Positions 1 through 5,184 of a stretch of DNA of 6,469 nt are shown here, in pieces. The notes beneath the pieces were generated by a model. It did no database searches and was not told the DNA's origin. It saw only the letters and a program-made list of their open reading frames with translations. The position numbers and the translations under genes are program-made. How positions within the stretch are numbered: position 1 is the first letter of the stretch; each line of letters starts with the position of its first letter. The stretch is from Actinomycetes bacterium (lineage in GTDB: Bacteria; Actinomycetota; Thermoleophilia; Gaiellales; Gaiellaceae), in contig JANXXF010000353.1 in assembly GCA_025350775.1 (NCBI GenBank), positions 1-6,469 on the forward strand, in the 5' to 3' direction.

Positions 1-175
1 CGGCGGGCGGCGGCCTCGGCTGGAGGCCGCCGCCCGCGTTGCGCTAGCCGCGGAGGAGGCTCAGCACTCCCTGCGATGCTGGCGCAGGCCAACCAGTCCT
101 CGCAGGGAGTGCTGAGCCTCCTCCGCGGCTAGCGCAACGCGGGCGGCGGCCTCCAGCCGAGGCCGCCGCCCGCCG
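1..175. repeat. Perfect 76-bp inverted repeat with 23-nt spacer
   Basis: Bases 1-76 are the exact reverse complement of 100-175 (position x pairs with 176-x), and I found no mismatch when comparing them base by base. The spacer 77-99 can itself form a small stem (tggc 80-83 with gcca 88-91). The left arm begins at base 1, so the true repeat may run beyond the window. Each arm contains a smaller 14-bp hairpin (3-16/24-37 and 139-152/160-173). A palindrome this long and perfect is unstable in many bacteria. The simplest alternative is a fold-back artefact at a contig end (template switching or a hairpin in the assembly graph). A genuine cruciform, the end of a mobile element or a very strong transcription barrier remain possible. 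The repeat is certain; its biological reality is not. Confidence 0.95.
139..173. other. GC-rich hairpin, possible terminator-like stem
   Basis: Bases 139-152 pair perfectly with 160-173, giving a 14-bp stem almost entirely of G-C pairs with a 7-nt loop. The same structure is mirrored at 3-37 in the other arm of the large inverted repeat. No T-run follows on the plus strand (gctctctcg), so it is not a canonical intrinsic terminator. It could slow RNA polymerase or cap the 3' end of an upstream gene outside the window. If the large palindrome is an artefact, this hairpin in the right arm is still real sequence. Confidence 0.35.
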
Positions 176-181
176 CTCTCT

Positions 182-272
182 CGCTCGACCGAGCGATGAA
201 GGAAAGGCAGGCGGCGCACCGGTGGGGACCAGGTGCGTTGCCGACGCCAGGTGGCCGCGTGCCATCGAAGGG
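182..272 (+). ncRNA. Possible structured RNA or leader upstream of a terminator
   Basis: This stretch has no convincing protein gene but can fold. Hairpin cgctc/gagcg lies at 182-186/191-195. A closing helix cgatg/catcg pairs 194-198 with 263-267. Inside it, ggca/tgcc (206-209/239-242) and cgcacc/ggtgcg (215-220/232-237) nest as one interrupted stem. The first hairpin and the closing helix share bases 194-195, so they cannot both form fully. The stretch is followed directly by the strong terminator at 273-319, as expected for a small RNA gene or for the 3' part of a longer transcript. I compared it from memory with tRNA, tmRNA, SRP RNA, RNase P RNA and common riboswitches and recognised none. 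GC-rich DNA yields such pairings easily, so confidence is low. Confidence 0.22.
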
Positions 273-319
273 GATCCGGGCCGCAGGTCTAAGGGGACGC
301 CGCGGCCCGGATCTTTTTT
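273..319 (+). terminator. Strong Rho-independent terminator
   Basis: A perfect 12-bp stem, gatccgggccgc (273-284) with gcggcccggatc (302-313), encloses a 17-nt loop and is followed at once by six T residues (314-319). This is a canonical intrinsic terminator for plus-strand transcription. It ends 13 nt before the ATG of the HAD phosphatase, so it terminates something upstream, or attenuates a read-through transcript, rather than ending any visible gene. The putative -10 element of the downstream gene begins 2 nt after the T-run. The terminator therefore insulates the downstream unit. Confidence 0.88.
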
Positions 320-320
320 C

Positions 321-332
321 TATCCTGGTTCG
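321..332 (+). promoter_or_regulatory. Putative -10 (TATCCT) for a leaderless HAD phosphatase mRNA
   Basis: TATCCT at 321-326 matches the TANNNT form of the -10 hexamer and ends 6 nt before the ATG at 333. That places the expected transcription start at or next to the start codon. No Shine-Dalgarno sequence precedes the ATG. I see no convincing -35 hexamer at the usual distance. The support comes mainly from four other genes in this window with the same arrangement. Confidence 0.6.
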
Positions 333-926
333 ATGCGCCTCGTGCTCGACTGGGATGGCACCTGCACCGAGACCGACGGCCTCGTGCTCGCCGTCGAGCG
401 GTTCGGTGACCCCGGTGTCTTCATGGAGGCCGAGCGTCTGCTGGGCCGGCGGCTCGGTCTGCACGAGGTGATCGCGATGGAGCTCGCGACGCTACGGGTG
501 CCCCTCGCCGAGGTCGTCGCCTTCCTCGTCGAGAACCTCGGCCTGCGGCCCGGCTTCCGCGAGATCGTGGCGCGACACGCTCCGCTCGTCCTGTCGAGCG
601 GCTTCCACGAGCTGATCCAGCCGCTGCTGGCCCGCGAAGGCATCGAGGTCGAGGTGATCGCCAACCGGCTCAACCCGCGGCCGGACGGCTGGCTGCCGCT
701 CTTTCGCGACGACGAGCCGTGCCTGGTGTGCGGCCAGGCCTGCAAGCGGGCGAGCCTGCCGGCGGGTGAGATCGTCTACGTCGGTGACGGCTACTCCGAC
801 CTCTGCGCGGCGCGCTCCGCCGTGCGGGTCTTCGCCCGCGACCGGCTGTGCGGCTACCTCGATGCCGTCGGCGCGCTCTGGGAGCCGTTCGACGACCTCG
901 ACGACGTGCTGCGCGCGCTCGGCTAG
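333..926 (+). CDS. HAD-IB family phosphatase (MtnX/phosphoserine phosphatase-like)
   Basis: A 197-aa cytoplasmic HAD-superfamily phosphatase. Motif I is near the N-terminus as DWDGT (nucleophile D6, acid/base D8). Motif II is the serine pair in LSSGF (S88/S89). Motif III is K138 in CKRASL, and motif IV is VGDGYSDL (D152, D156). The cap between motifs I and II (about 15-75) is helical, as in the SerB/MtnX class. A Cys-rich stretch, C130-x2-C133-x3-C137 followed by K138, resembles the CGxCK signature of MtnX-type proteins. The substrate cannot be read from sequence: phosphoserine, the methionine-salvage phosphate ester or another small phosphate ester are all possible. ATG 333 is chosen because residue 1 leads straight into the beta strand before motif I and because of the -10 element just upstream; in-frame upstream codons would have to run through the terminator. 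It heads a unit with the glycosylase gene, which starts 4 nt after the stop. Confidence 0.9.
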   Translation: MRLVLDWDGTCTETDGLVLAVERFGDPGVFMEAERLLGRRLGLHEVIAMELATLRVPLAEVVAFLVENLGLRPGFREIVARHAPLVLSSGFHELIQPLLAREGIEVEVIANRLNPRPDGWLPLFRDDEPCLVCGQACKRASLPAGEIVYVGDGYSDLCAARSAVRVFARDRLCGYLDAVGALWEPFDDLDDVLRALG

Positions 927-930
927 GGCT

Positions 931-1860
931 GTGCCGCTCGTCCGGCTGCCGGCACCGTACAACTTCGAGCTCTCGATGGCGCGCTTCCGCGCCTACGGGC
1001 CCGACCTTGCGAACCTGTGGTGCGGCGGCGCACTGTGGCGGGTGGTCGGCGGCACGGCAGTGCGCATCGCGGCTGTGCCGGGCTCGGGCGACGGCGACGG
1101 TGACGGCGACGTTGCGGTCAGGGTCGACCCGTGCGACCCGGCGATCGCCGCCGAGGTGCTGCAGCTGCTCGGGGCACCGCACGACCTGGAGGGCTTCGCA
1201 GCGTTCGTAGCCGCCTCCGGCGATCCGGTGCTGCAGGGGCTCCAGGCACGATTCCCCGGGTTTCGGCCGCCGCTCGCGCCCGACCCGTTCGAGGCGCTGG
1301 TGACGGCGATCACGGCGCAGCAGGTGTCGCTCTTCTCGGCCTTGGCGGTGCGCAATCGGCTGATCGCGGCCTACGGCGAGCCGGGCCGCCGGGCGGGCGC
1401 AGCTCCGGGGGTGGGGACACCGCCGGGTAGTGCCCGGAGCCCTGTCGGGCCGGCACTCGCCGTCCACGCGTTTCCCCGCCCCGACCTGCTCGCCGCCGCC
1501 GACCCGCAGGCGCTCGTCCTGCTCGGCTTCTCACGGCGGAAGGCCGAGTATGTCGTGGGTGTCGCCGCGGCGATGGCCGGCCTCGCCGGCCTCGCAGCGC
1601 TCGCCGACGGCGAGGTGAAGGCCCGTCTCGTCGCAGTGCGGGGCCTCGGCGAGTGGACGGCGGATTGGTTTCTGGCCCGGCAGCTCGCCCGTCCGCGCGC
1701 CTGGCCTGCCGGCGACCTGGTGCTGCGCAAGGCGTGCTCCCGTCTCTACGCTGACGGCCGAGACCTCTCGACGGCGGAGGTACGTGCCCTGGGCGAGCGC
1801 TTCGAGCCGTTCCAGAACCTGACCGCGCAGCTGCTGCTGCTGGGAAACACGCTGCCATGA
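931..1860 (+). CDS. AlkA-like DNA-3-methyladenine glycosylase (HhH-GPD family)
   Basis: A 309-aa predicted base-excision-repair glycosylase that would remove alkylated purines from DNA by cutting the N-glycosidic bond. The N-terminal about 105 residues resemble the AlkA beta domain. The HhH-GPD domain begins at DPFEALVTAITAQQVS (118-133). GFSRRKAEYV (199-208) follows, then the helix-hairpin-helix VRGLGEWTADW (236-246) and PAGDLVLRKA (259-268), in which D262 is the expected catalytic aspartate. No FeS-cluster cysteines are seen at the C-terminus. The GTG start at 931 lies 4 nt after the phosphatase stop and gives a length near the family norm (E. coli AlkA is 282 aa). No strong SD is visible, so it is probably co-transcribed. 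Residues about 151-180 form an unusual Gly/Pro/Ala/Arg-rich insertion with atypical codons. A GD tetrarepeat sits at 53-60. An 8-oxoguanine or other HhH glycosylase specificity is possible. Confidence 0.88.
   Translation: MPLVRLPAPYNFELSMARFRAYGPDLANLWCGGALWRVVGGTAVRIAAVPGSGDGDGDGDVAVRVDPCDPAIAAEVLQLLGAPHDLEGFAAFVAASGDPVLQGLQARFPGFRPPLAPDPFEALVTAITAQQVSLFSALAVRNRLIAAYGEPGRRAGAAPGVGTPPGSARSPVGPALAVHAFPRPDLLAAADPQALVLLGFSRRKAEYVVGVAAAMAGLAGLAALADGEVKARLVAVRGLGEWTADWFLARQLARPRAWPAGDLVLRKACSRLYADGRDLSTAEVRALGERFEPFQNLTAQLLLLGNTLP
1087..1110 (+). repeat. Hexanucleotide tandem repeat (GGCGAC x4)
   Basis: Four near-identical 6-bp units (ggcgac, ggcgac, ggtgac, ggcgac) encode Gly-Asp x4 within the N-terminal domain of the glycosylase, in what looks like a beta-hairpin turn or loop. 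The array is in frame, so unit loss or gain would keep the reading frame. It probably varies in length among relatives. Confidence 0.8.
1402..1440. repeat. Stem-forming GC-rich element inside the glycosylase gene
   Basis: gctccggg (1402-1409) is the perfect inverse of cccggagc (1433-1440). An alternative inner stem is ccggg/cccgg (1423-1427/1433-1437). The surrounding segment, about 1381-1470, encodes a Pro/Gly/Ala/Arg-rich tract between two conserved parts of the HhH-GPD fold. It uses codons uncommon in the neighbouring genes (ggg, aca, agt, cct, gct). This suggests an in-frame insertion of a small palindromic intergenic-type element, or a disordered loop that expanded. The inverted repeat is seen directly; the insertion is inference. 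Confidence 0.5.
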
Positions 1861-1921
1861 CGCTGTCGGCCATAGCTACGAGGGCGCCGTCACGGCACCG
1901 GGCGTCACGTTGATCCGCCAC

Positions 1922-1933
1922 GGCGCCGGCGCC
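1922..1933. promoter_or_regulatory. 12-bp palindrome upstream of the rhodanese -10
   Basis: The sequence ggcgccggcgcc is a perfect self-complementary 12-mer ending 8 bp before the putative -10 element of the rhodanese gene, where a repressor could block RNA polymerase. The same intergenic region (1861-1955) also holds a near-perfect 17-bp palindrome at 1883-1899 and a direct repeat of cgtcacg (1888-1894 and 1903-1909). GC-rich DNA produces such palindromes by chance, so an operator role is only a possibility. Confidence 0.2.
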
Positions 1934-1941
1934 TCCCCGGG

Positions 1942-1955
1942 TAGCATCGCCCGTC
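1942..1955 (+). promoter_or_regulatory. Putative -10 (TAGCAT) for a leaderless rhodanese mRNA
   Basis: TAGCAT (1942-1947) ends 8 nt before the ATG at 1956, and no SD is present between them. The spacing puts transcription initiation at or beside the start codon, as at the other gene heads in the window. No clear -35 element is visible. It implies the rhodanese is transcribed separately from the phosphatase-glycosylase pair that ends 95 nt upstream. Confidence 0.6.
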
Positions 1956-2744
1956 ATGAGTGACTTCCCCAAGGTCGTCGACGCCGCCTGGCTCGCGGCC
2001 CATTACGGCGAGCCCGACCTGCTGCTGGCGGATGTCCGCGGCCCGAACGCGCACGGGCGCGGCCACATCGCCGGCTCCATCCCGCTCGTCCTCGGCTCGC
2101 CGCCGCCGTCCACCGAGGAGGAGGGCCTCCGCGAGCTCGCCGAAGAGGTCGCGCTGCGACTGCGCCGGCAAGGTGTGTCCGGCGACGTGCGCCTCGTTCT
2201 CTACGACGAGGGCGGCTGCGTCGGCGCGACAGCCGCGCAGACGATGGCGGAGCTCGCCGGCCAGCCGCGGGTCGCCGTGCTGCTCGGCGGCCTCTCCGGC
2301 TGGCAGGGCGAGCTGGCCACGGGCACGGTCTATCCGCCGAAGGTGCGCCAGGAGCTGACGCCCAACCTCGCGGCCATCGCAACCCGTGCCGAGCTCGCCT
2401 CGCGCCTCGACGACGCCGCGCTGACACTGATCGACGTCCGTCGGCCGGAGGAGTTCAACGGCAAGGCCGGCGCTCCCTGCGATCCCCGCCAGGGCCACAT
2501 CCCGAAGGCTCGCAACCTCCCGGTCGAGCGCCTCTTCGCGGGCCCCGGCCAGCCCGTCTCGGCGGACCTGATCGTGAAGCTCACCGGCCTGCCGCCGGAC
2601 GCCGAGGTGGTCTGCTACTGCCACTCCGGCGCCCGCTCGGCGCTGGCCGTGCTCGCCCTGCGTGCCGCCGGCTACAACGCGCGCAACTACACCGGCTCAT
2701 GGCACGAGTGGTCGCGCCACGCCGATCTGCCGCTCGAGCGGTAG
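1956..2744 (+). CDS. Two-domain rhodanese, thiosulfate/3-mercaptopyruvate sulfurtransferase
   Basis: A 262-aa tandem-rhodanese protein of the SseA type, which transfers sulfane sulfur from thiosulfate or 3-mercaptopyruvate to an acceptor such as cyanide or a thiol. The N-terminal domain (about 1-125) has the LLLADVR and GHIAGSIPL elements and the LSGW motif (113-116) but lacks an active C-x4-R loop, as expected for the structural half. It does carry a Cys (C88) in DEGGCVGATAA where the loop would lie. The C-terminal domain (about 135-262) has LIDVRRPEEF (158-167), GHIPKARNLP (180-189) and the active loop CHSGAR with catalytic C222 and R227. C220 lies two residues earlier. No signal peptide is seen, so it is cytoplasmic. 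The loop differs from textbook TST (CRKGVT) and MST (CGSGVT), so substrate preference is uncertain. Start ATG 1956 is supported by the upstream -10 and by domain length. The gene converges with the DUF3467 gene, 48 nt away. Confidence 0.92.
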   Translation: MSDFPKVVDAAWLAAHYGEPDLLLADVRGPNAHGRGHIAGSIPLVLGSPPPSTEEEGLRELAEEVALRLRRQGVSGDVRLVLYDEGGCVGATAAQTMAELAGQPRVAVLLGGLSGWQGELATGTVYPPKVRQELTPNLAAIATRAELASRLDDAALTLIDVRRPEEFNGKAGAPCDPRQGHIPKARNLPVERLFAGPGQPVSADLIVKLTGLPPDAEVVCYCHSGARSALAVLALRAAGYNARNYTGSWHEWSRHADLPLER

Positions 2745-2792
2745 CGCGCCCTGGCCGCAGTCCGCTGCGCGGCGGGCCCACGCTCGCCGAGG

Positions 2793-3170
2793 CTAGTCGT
2801 TCGCGTCGGGCGGGTTCTGCTGCGGCCGGCGGATCTCTCCGAACTCGGCCTCGTACTTCGTCATCTCCTCGTTGAGGGTGCGGATGACGTCGAAGACGAG
2901 CGGGACGGGGATCTTCACGCGCGACACGATCCGGCACGGCACCTCGAAGCCGGCGGCAGCGTCGGCTGCGTCACGCGGGCGCACCGGTCCGGTCGAGGCG
3001 AAGTCGAGCGTGAACTCGTACGCGGAGTGCCAGGCGGCCAGAACGTTCGCGTAGGCGCCGCCCTGCAGCTCGTCGGGCAGGTCGATCGCGAAATGAAGGT
3101 GCTGCGGCTCGCCCCCGCCCCCGCCGGTCTGCTCGTCGCTGGAGTCGCTGGAGTCGCTGGAGTCGCTCAT
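2793..3170 (-). CDS. DUF3467 family protein
   Basis: A 125-aa protein of unknown function. Residues 1-15 are an acidic Ser/Asp repeat (SDSSDSSDSSDE) followed by a run of five glycines (16-20), presumably a disordered tail. The DUF3467 core follows. It has HFAIDLPDELQGGAYANVLAAW (positions 26-47), HSAYEFTLDFAST (48-60), then a strand with RIVSRVKIP (80-88) and the helix LVFDVIRTLNEEMTKYEAEFGEI (91-113). This matches the family pattern of an LPEE-type strand, a YSN..-HS..EF..DF segment, S-R-I/V and a terminal helix ending in a KYE-like stretch. No signal peptide or membrane segment is visible. The gene starts 13 nt after the DUF72 stop and probably shares its transcript, but has its own possible -10. 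The linker between the two core halves (61-79) seems long for the family. The molecular role is not known. Confidence 0.85.
   Translation of the reverse strand: MSDSSDSSDSSDEQTGGGGGEPQHLHFAIDLPDELQGGAYANVLAAWHSAYEFTLDFASTGPVRPRDAADAAAGFEVPCRIVSRVKIPVPLVFDVIRTLNEEMTKYEAEFGEIRRPQQNPPDAND
3135..3167 (-). repeat. 9-bp tandem repeat (3.7 units) at the DUF3467 N-terminus
   Basis: On the plus strand gtcgctgga occurs three times in perfect tandem (3135-3161), followed by a partial copy gtcgct (3162-3167). Read on the minus strand it encodes Ser-Asp-Ser units directly after the start Met. The unit is a multiple of three, so copy-number change would lengthen or shorten the acidic tail without a frameshift. 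Confidence 0.9.
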
Positions 3171-3182
3171 GCGTCAAGGGTA
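3171..3182 (-). promoter_or_regulatory. Putative -10 (TACCCT) for the DUF3467 gene
   Basis: On the minus strand TACCCT (3182-3177) ends 6 nt before the ATG at 3170, the same spacing as at the other leaderless-type starts. It lies entirely in the 13-nt gap after the DUF72 stop. It could give a separate leaderless transcript of the DUF3467 gene in addition to read-through from upstream. No SD is seen. Confidence 0.45.
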
Positions 3183-3183
3183 C

Positions 3184-4047
3184 TCAGAACAGGGTTGGGG
3201 CGGCCGGCTCTGGCTCGTTGCCGCCGGTGGCGGCGATGCCTGCGGCGTCAAGCAGGCGCCGCAGCACTGCGGCGGCCCGCGGCGCCTGATCCTGGTTGTT
3301 GTTGTTGAACAGCCCGTACACCTCGTCGGTGGCGGCTGCGAGCCGGCGTAGCGGCTCTACCCACTCGGCCAGCTCGCCCTCGGCGTAGTCCCAGTCGAAG
3401 CGCTGCGCCGAGGTGCCGCCGCGGCTGTTCCAGGTCTTCGCGTTCCGGCCGTGGAAGCGGACGTACGCCACGCTGTGGGTCGCTGCGGCAATCGGCGGCA
3501 GCACGTTGGCGGCCCGCGTCCGCGGCGCGTCCACCGAGACGTACGCCAGGCCGTGCCGCTCGAGGAACGAGAGCGTGTCCGCTCGCTCTTCCTCCTCCAG
3601 CCAGGAGCGGTGGCGGAACTCGACGAGCGGCACGAGCGGCGCCACCAGCGCGCCCGCCGCGACCAGCTCCTCCTTCGCCACGGCGCTCTTCACGAACCAG
3701 GGCGGGTACTGCAGCAGCACGCCCCGCCACTTGCCGGAGACCTCCAGCGGCTCGAGCGCCGAGCGGAACAGGGCAAACGCCGTCTCGCGGGCCGGCCCCT
3801 TGCGATGGCCGGTCATCTCGCCGCTGGCCTTGACGTTGAAGGTGAACTCGGGCGGCGTGCGCTCGACCCAGCGCGCGGCGGTCTCGGGGTGGGGGAGGGC
3901 GTAGTAGGTCGCGTCGACCTCGACGTTGTCGAAGCGCTCGGCGTAGTAGCGCAGGCGTGCGGCAGCCGAGGAGACGCCCTTCGGGTACCAGGCGGCGATC
4001 AAGCCCTCGTCGGCCCAGCTGCAGGTGCCGAGACGGATGACCGCCAC
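3184..4047 (-). CDS. DUF72 (YecE-like) TIM-barrel family protein
   Basis: A 287-aa DUF72 family protein, a TIM-barrel-like fold whose activity is not established. Family marks in order are RLGTCSW (5-11) with WYPKG (20-24), YYAERFDNVEVDATYYALP (34-52), FTFNVKASGEMTGHR (68-82), then PPWF, a VEFRHRSWL segment, YVSVDAP, AYVRFHGRN and finally EVYGLFNNNNQDQAPRAAAVL, with the Asn run at 248-251 encoded by four identical codons (gtt x4 on plus, 3295-3306). The length is at the long end of the family (about 240-290). The extreme C-terminus, after an E/P/A-rich tail, is PTLF. The start is GTG at 4047: it is 18 nt after the stop of the secreted-protein gene, that stop is in the same frame, and translation from GTG leads at once into the conserved first strand. 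No TANNNT element precedes it, so it is probably co-transcribed from the upstream gene. No signal peptide is seen. Confidence 0.9.
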   Translation of the reverse strand: MAVIRLGTCSWADEGLIAAWYPKGVSSAAARLRYYAERFDNVEVDATYYALPHPETAARWVERTPPEFTFNVKASGEMTGHRKGPARETAFALFRSALEPLEVSGKWRGVLLQYPPWFVKSAVAKEELVAAGALVAPLVPLVEFRHRSWLEEEERADTLSFLERHGLAYVSVDAPRTRAANVLPPIAAATHSVAYVRFHGRNAKTWNSRGGTSAQRFDWDYAEGELAEWVEPLRRLAAATDEVYGLFNNNNQDQAPRAAAVLRRLLDAAGIAATGGNEPEPAAPTLF

Positions 4048-4065
4048 GCTCGCGTCGCGCCGGAG

Positions 4066-5184
4066 CTAGCGGCCGGTCGCGAGGCGGACGGCACGGCTTG
4101 TCAGCGTCAGGGCGCCGGACGTCGCCGAGACGCACGGCATCGTTCCGAAGCTGGCGATGCACGCATTTGCGCCACGGTCGCGCACCTCGAGCTCGAGCGA
4201 GGCCTGGAAGGTGACGGCCTTCGCGGTAGTGTTGATCTGCACCAGCGTCGCGAAGGCGCCGCGCGCATCCGGTGAGACCTGGGTGAGTCGACGCAGCTGC
4301 GCCGACGAGCTGGCGCCCAGCACGTCCACGGGCGCGTTGTGGAGGCCGGTAGCGGCCTCGGTTGCCGACCCTGTCAGCGAGGCGAAGCGGGTCACGAGCA
4401 CCCGGTGCTCGACGACGGTGAGCGGCTCGCCGTTGACGGTGCGGGTCACCTTCAGATCGACCGGCGTCCGGCGGACAGTCAGCTTCGCTGACAGCCGGAG
4501 GGCCAGTGGGATGAGCACGAGCGACTGGGCCTCGACGGTGCCGGCGGCGTTCTCGCCGGCGCCGGCGGCTGCCCCGAACGGAGTGAGCTGCGCACGCCAG
4601 CGATAGGTGCCGGCCGCCGTCGGGGCGGTCACGGCGGAGCTGCCCAGCACGAAGGTGATCGAGGCGGGCCGCAGGCCTCGTAACTCGGGCGCGCCCGGGG
4701 CTGGCCAGCAGGCGGTGATCGTCGCCGCCGCGAACGTCGAGGCAGCCGGTGCTGCCGGCGCCACCAGCAGCGGAATACTGATCACCGTTCTGTTGCGAGT
4801 GACCTCGAGCAGCCAGACGGCGTCGGCGCCGGCGGCACAGGTGCTGGACGCGTAGTCGGCGACGGCCACCGCAGTGACCGTGCCCGAGAGCGTCGTCAGA
4901 CCGCCCGCCGGGGTGACGGCGTTCAGATGTGCCGCACCGAGCTGGACGCCGACGGCCGGCCGCCTCGTGCGGTAGCCGAGCGGCAGGTAGACGCTGCTGC
5001 GCGCCGTCGTCTCCTCACCGGCCGCTCCGAGCAGCGCGACGGTGACGTCGGCCGTGCCGGATCCGGGCGACGCCGGAGTGACGATGAGCTTCGGCGCGTA
5101 CGCAGCGGCAGCCGACGAGATCGGCAGCGGCAGGAGAAGGGCAACACCCAAGGCGAGCGCGACCCACGTTTTCTTCATGCTCAC
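4066..5184 (-). CDS. Secreted protein of unknown function
   Basis: About 372 aa from GTG 5184, or 370 aa from ATG 5178. A clear Sec signal peptide is seen: a basic n-region (MKK, numbered from ATG 5178), a hydrophobic core rich in Leu/Ala/Val, and a likely cleavage after the Ala run ISSAAAA near residue 26. The mature part is rich in Ala, Thr, Val, Leu and Ser with alternating patterns suggesting beta-sandwich domains. No C-terminal membrane helix or LPxTG is present, so it is probably exported. Four cysteines (C114, C157, C340, C349) would permit two disulfides, the second closing a short loop. There is no lipobox. I recognise no family. The GTG is preferred because TAGGCT ends exactly 8 nt before it, as at other starts here, and no SD precedes the ATG. 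The gene is divergent from murI and is followed by DUF72 after 18 nt. Open frame continues upstream opposite murI but is antisense noise. Confidence 0.75.
   Translation of the reverse strand: MSMKKTWVALALGVALLLPLPISSAAAAYAPKLIVTPASPGSGTADVTVALLGAAGEETTARSSVYLPLGYRTRRPAVGVQLGAAHLNAVTPAGGLTTLSGTVTAVAVADYASSTCAAGADAVWLLEVTRNRTVISIPLLVAPAAPAASTFAAATITACWPAPGAPELRGLRPASITFVLGSSAVTAPTAAGTYRWRAQLTPFGAAAGAGENAAGTVEAQSLVLIPLALRLSAKLTVRRTPVDLKVTRTVNGEPLTVVEHRVLVTRFASLTGSATEAATGLHNAPVDVLGASSSAQLRRLTQVSPDARGAFATLVQINTTAKAVTFQASLELEVRDRGANACIASFGTMPCVSATSGALTLTSRAVRLATGR

Noticed and set aside
1..175. CRISPR array or insertion-sequence ends
   Set aside because: There are only two arms in inverted orientation, no direct repeat-spacer pattern, and no transposase gene between or beside them.
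222..332. An upstream ATG (222) extending the HAD phosphatase by 37 residues
   Set aside because: The extension would be encoded by the terminator stem and T-run, has no family similarity, and the HAD motif I normally lies within the first ten residues.
328..337. ggttcgatgc resembles a tRNA T-loop
   Set aside because: No complementary T-stem, acceptor stem or anticodon arm surrounds it, and it lies across the phosphatase start codon.
1857..1913. An 18-codon ORF overlapping the glycosylase stop (ATGA) and ending TGA at 1911-1913
   Set aside because: The overlap is suggestive of coupling, but the Arg/Ser-rich peptide has no recognisable feature and there is no SD; chance is the simpler view.
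2745..2792. A small hairpin (2756-2760/2765-2769) between the convergent rhodanese and DUF3467 genes as a bidirectional terminator
   Set aside because: The stem is only 5 bp and no T-run follows on either strand.
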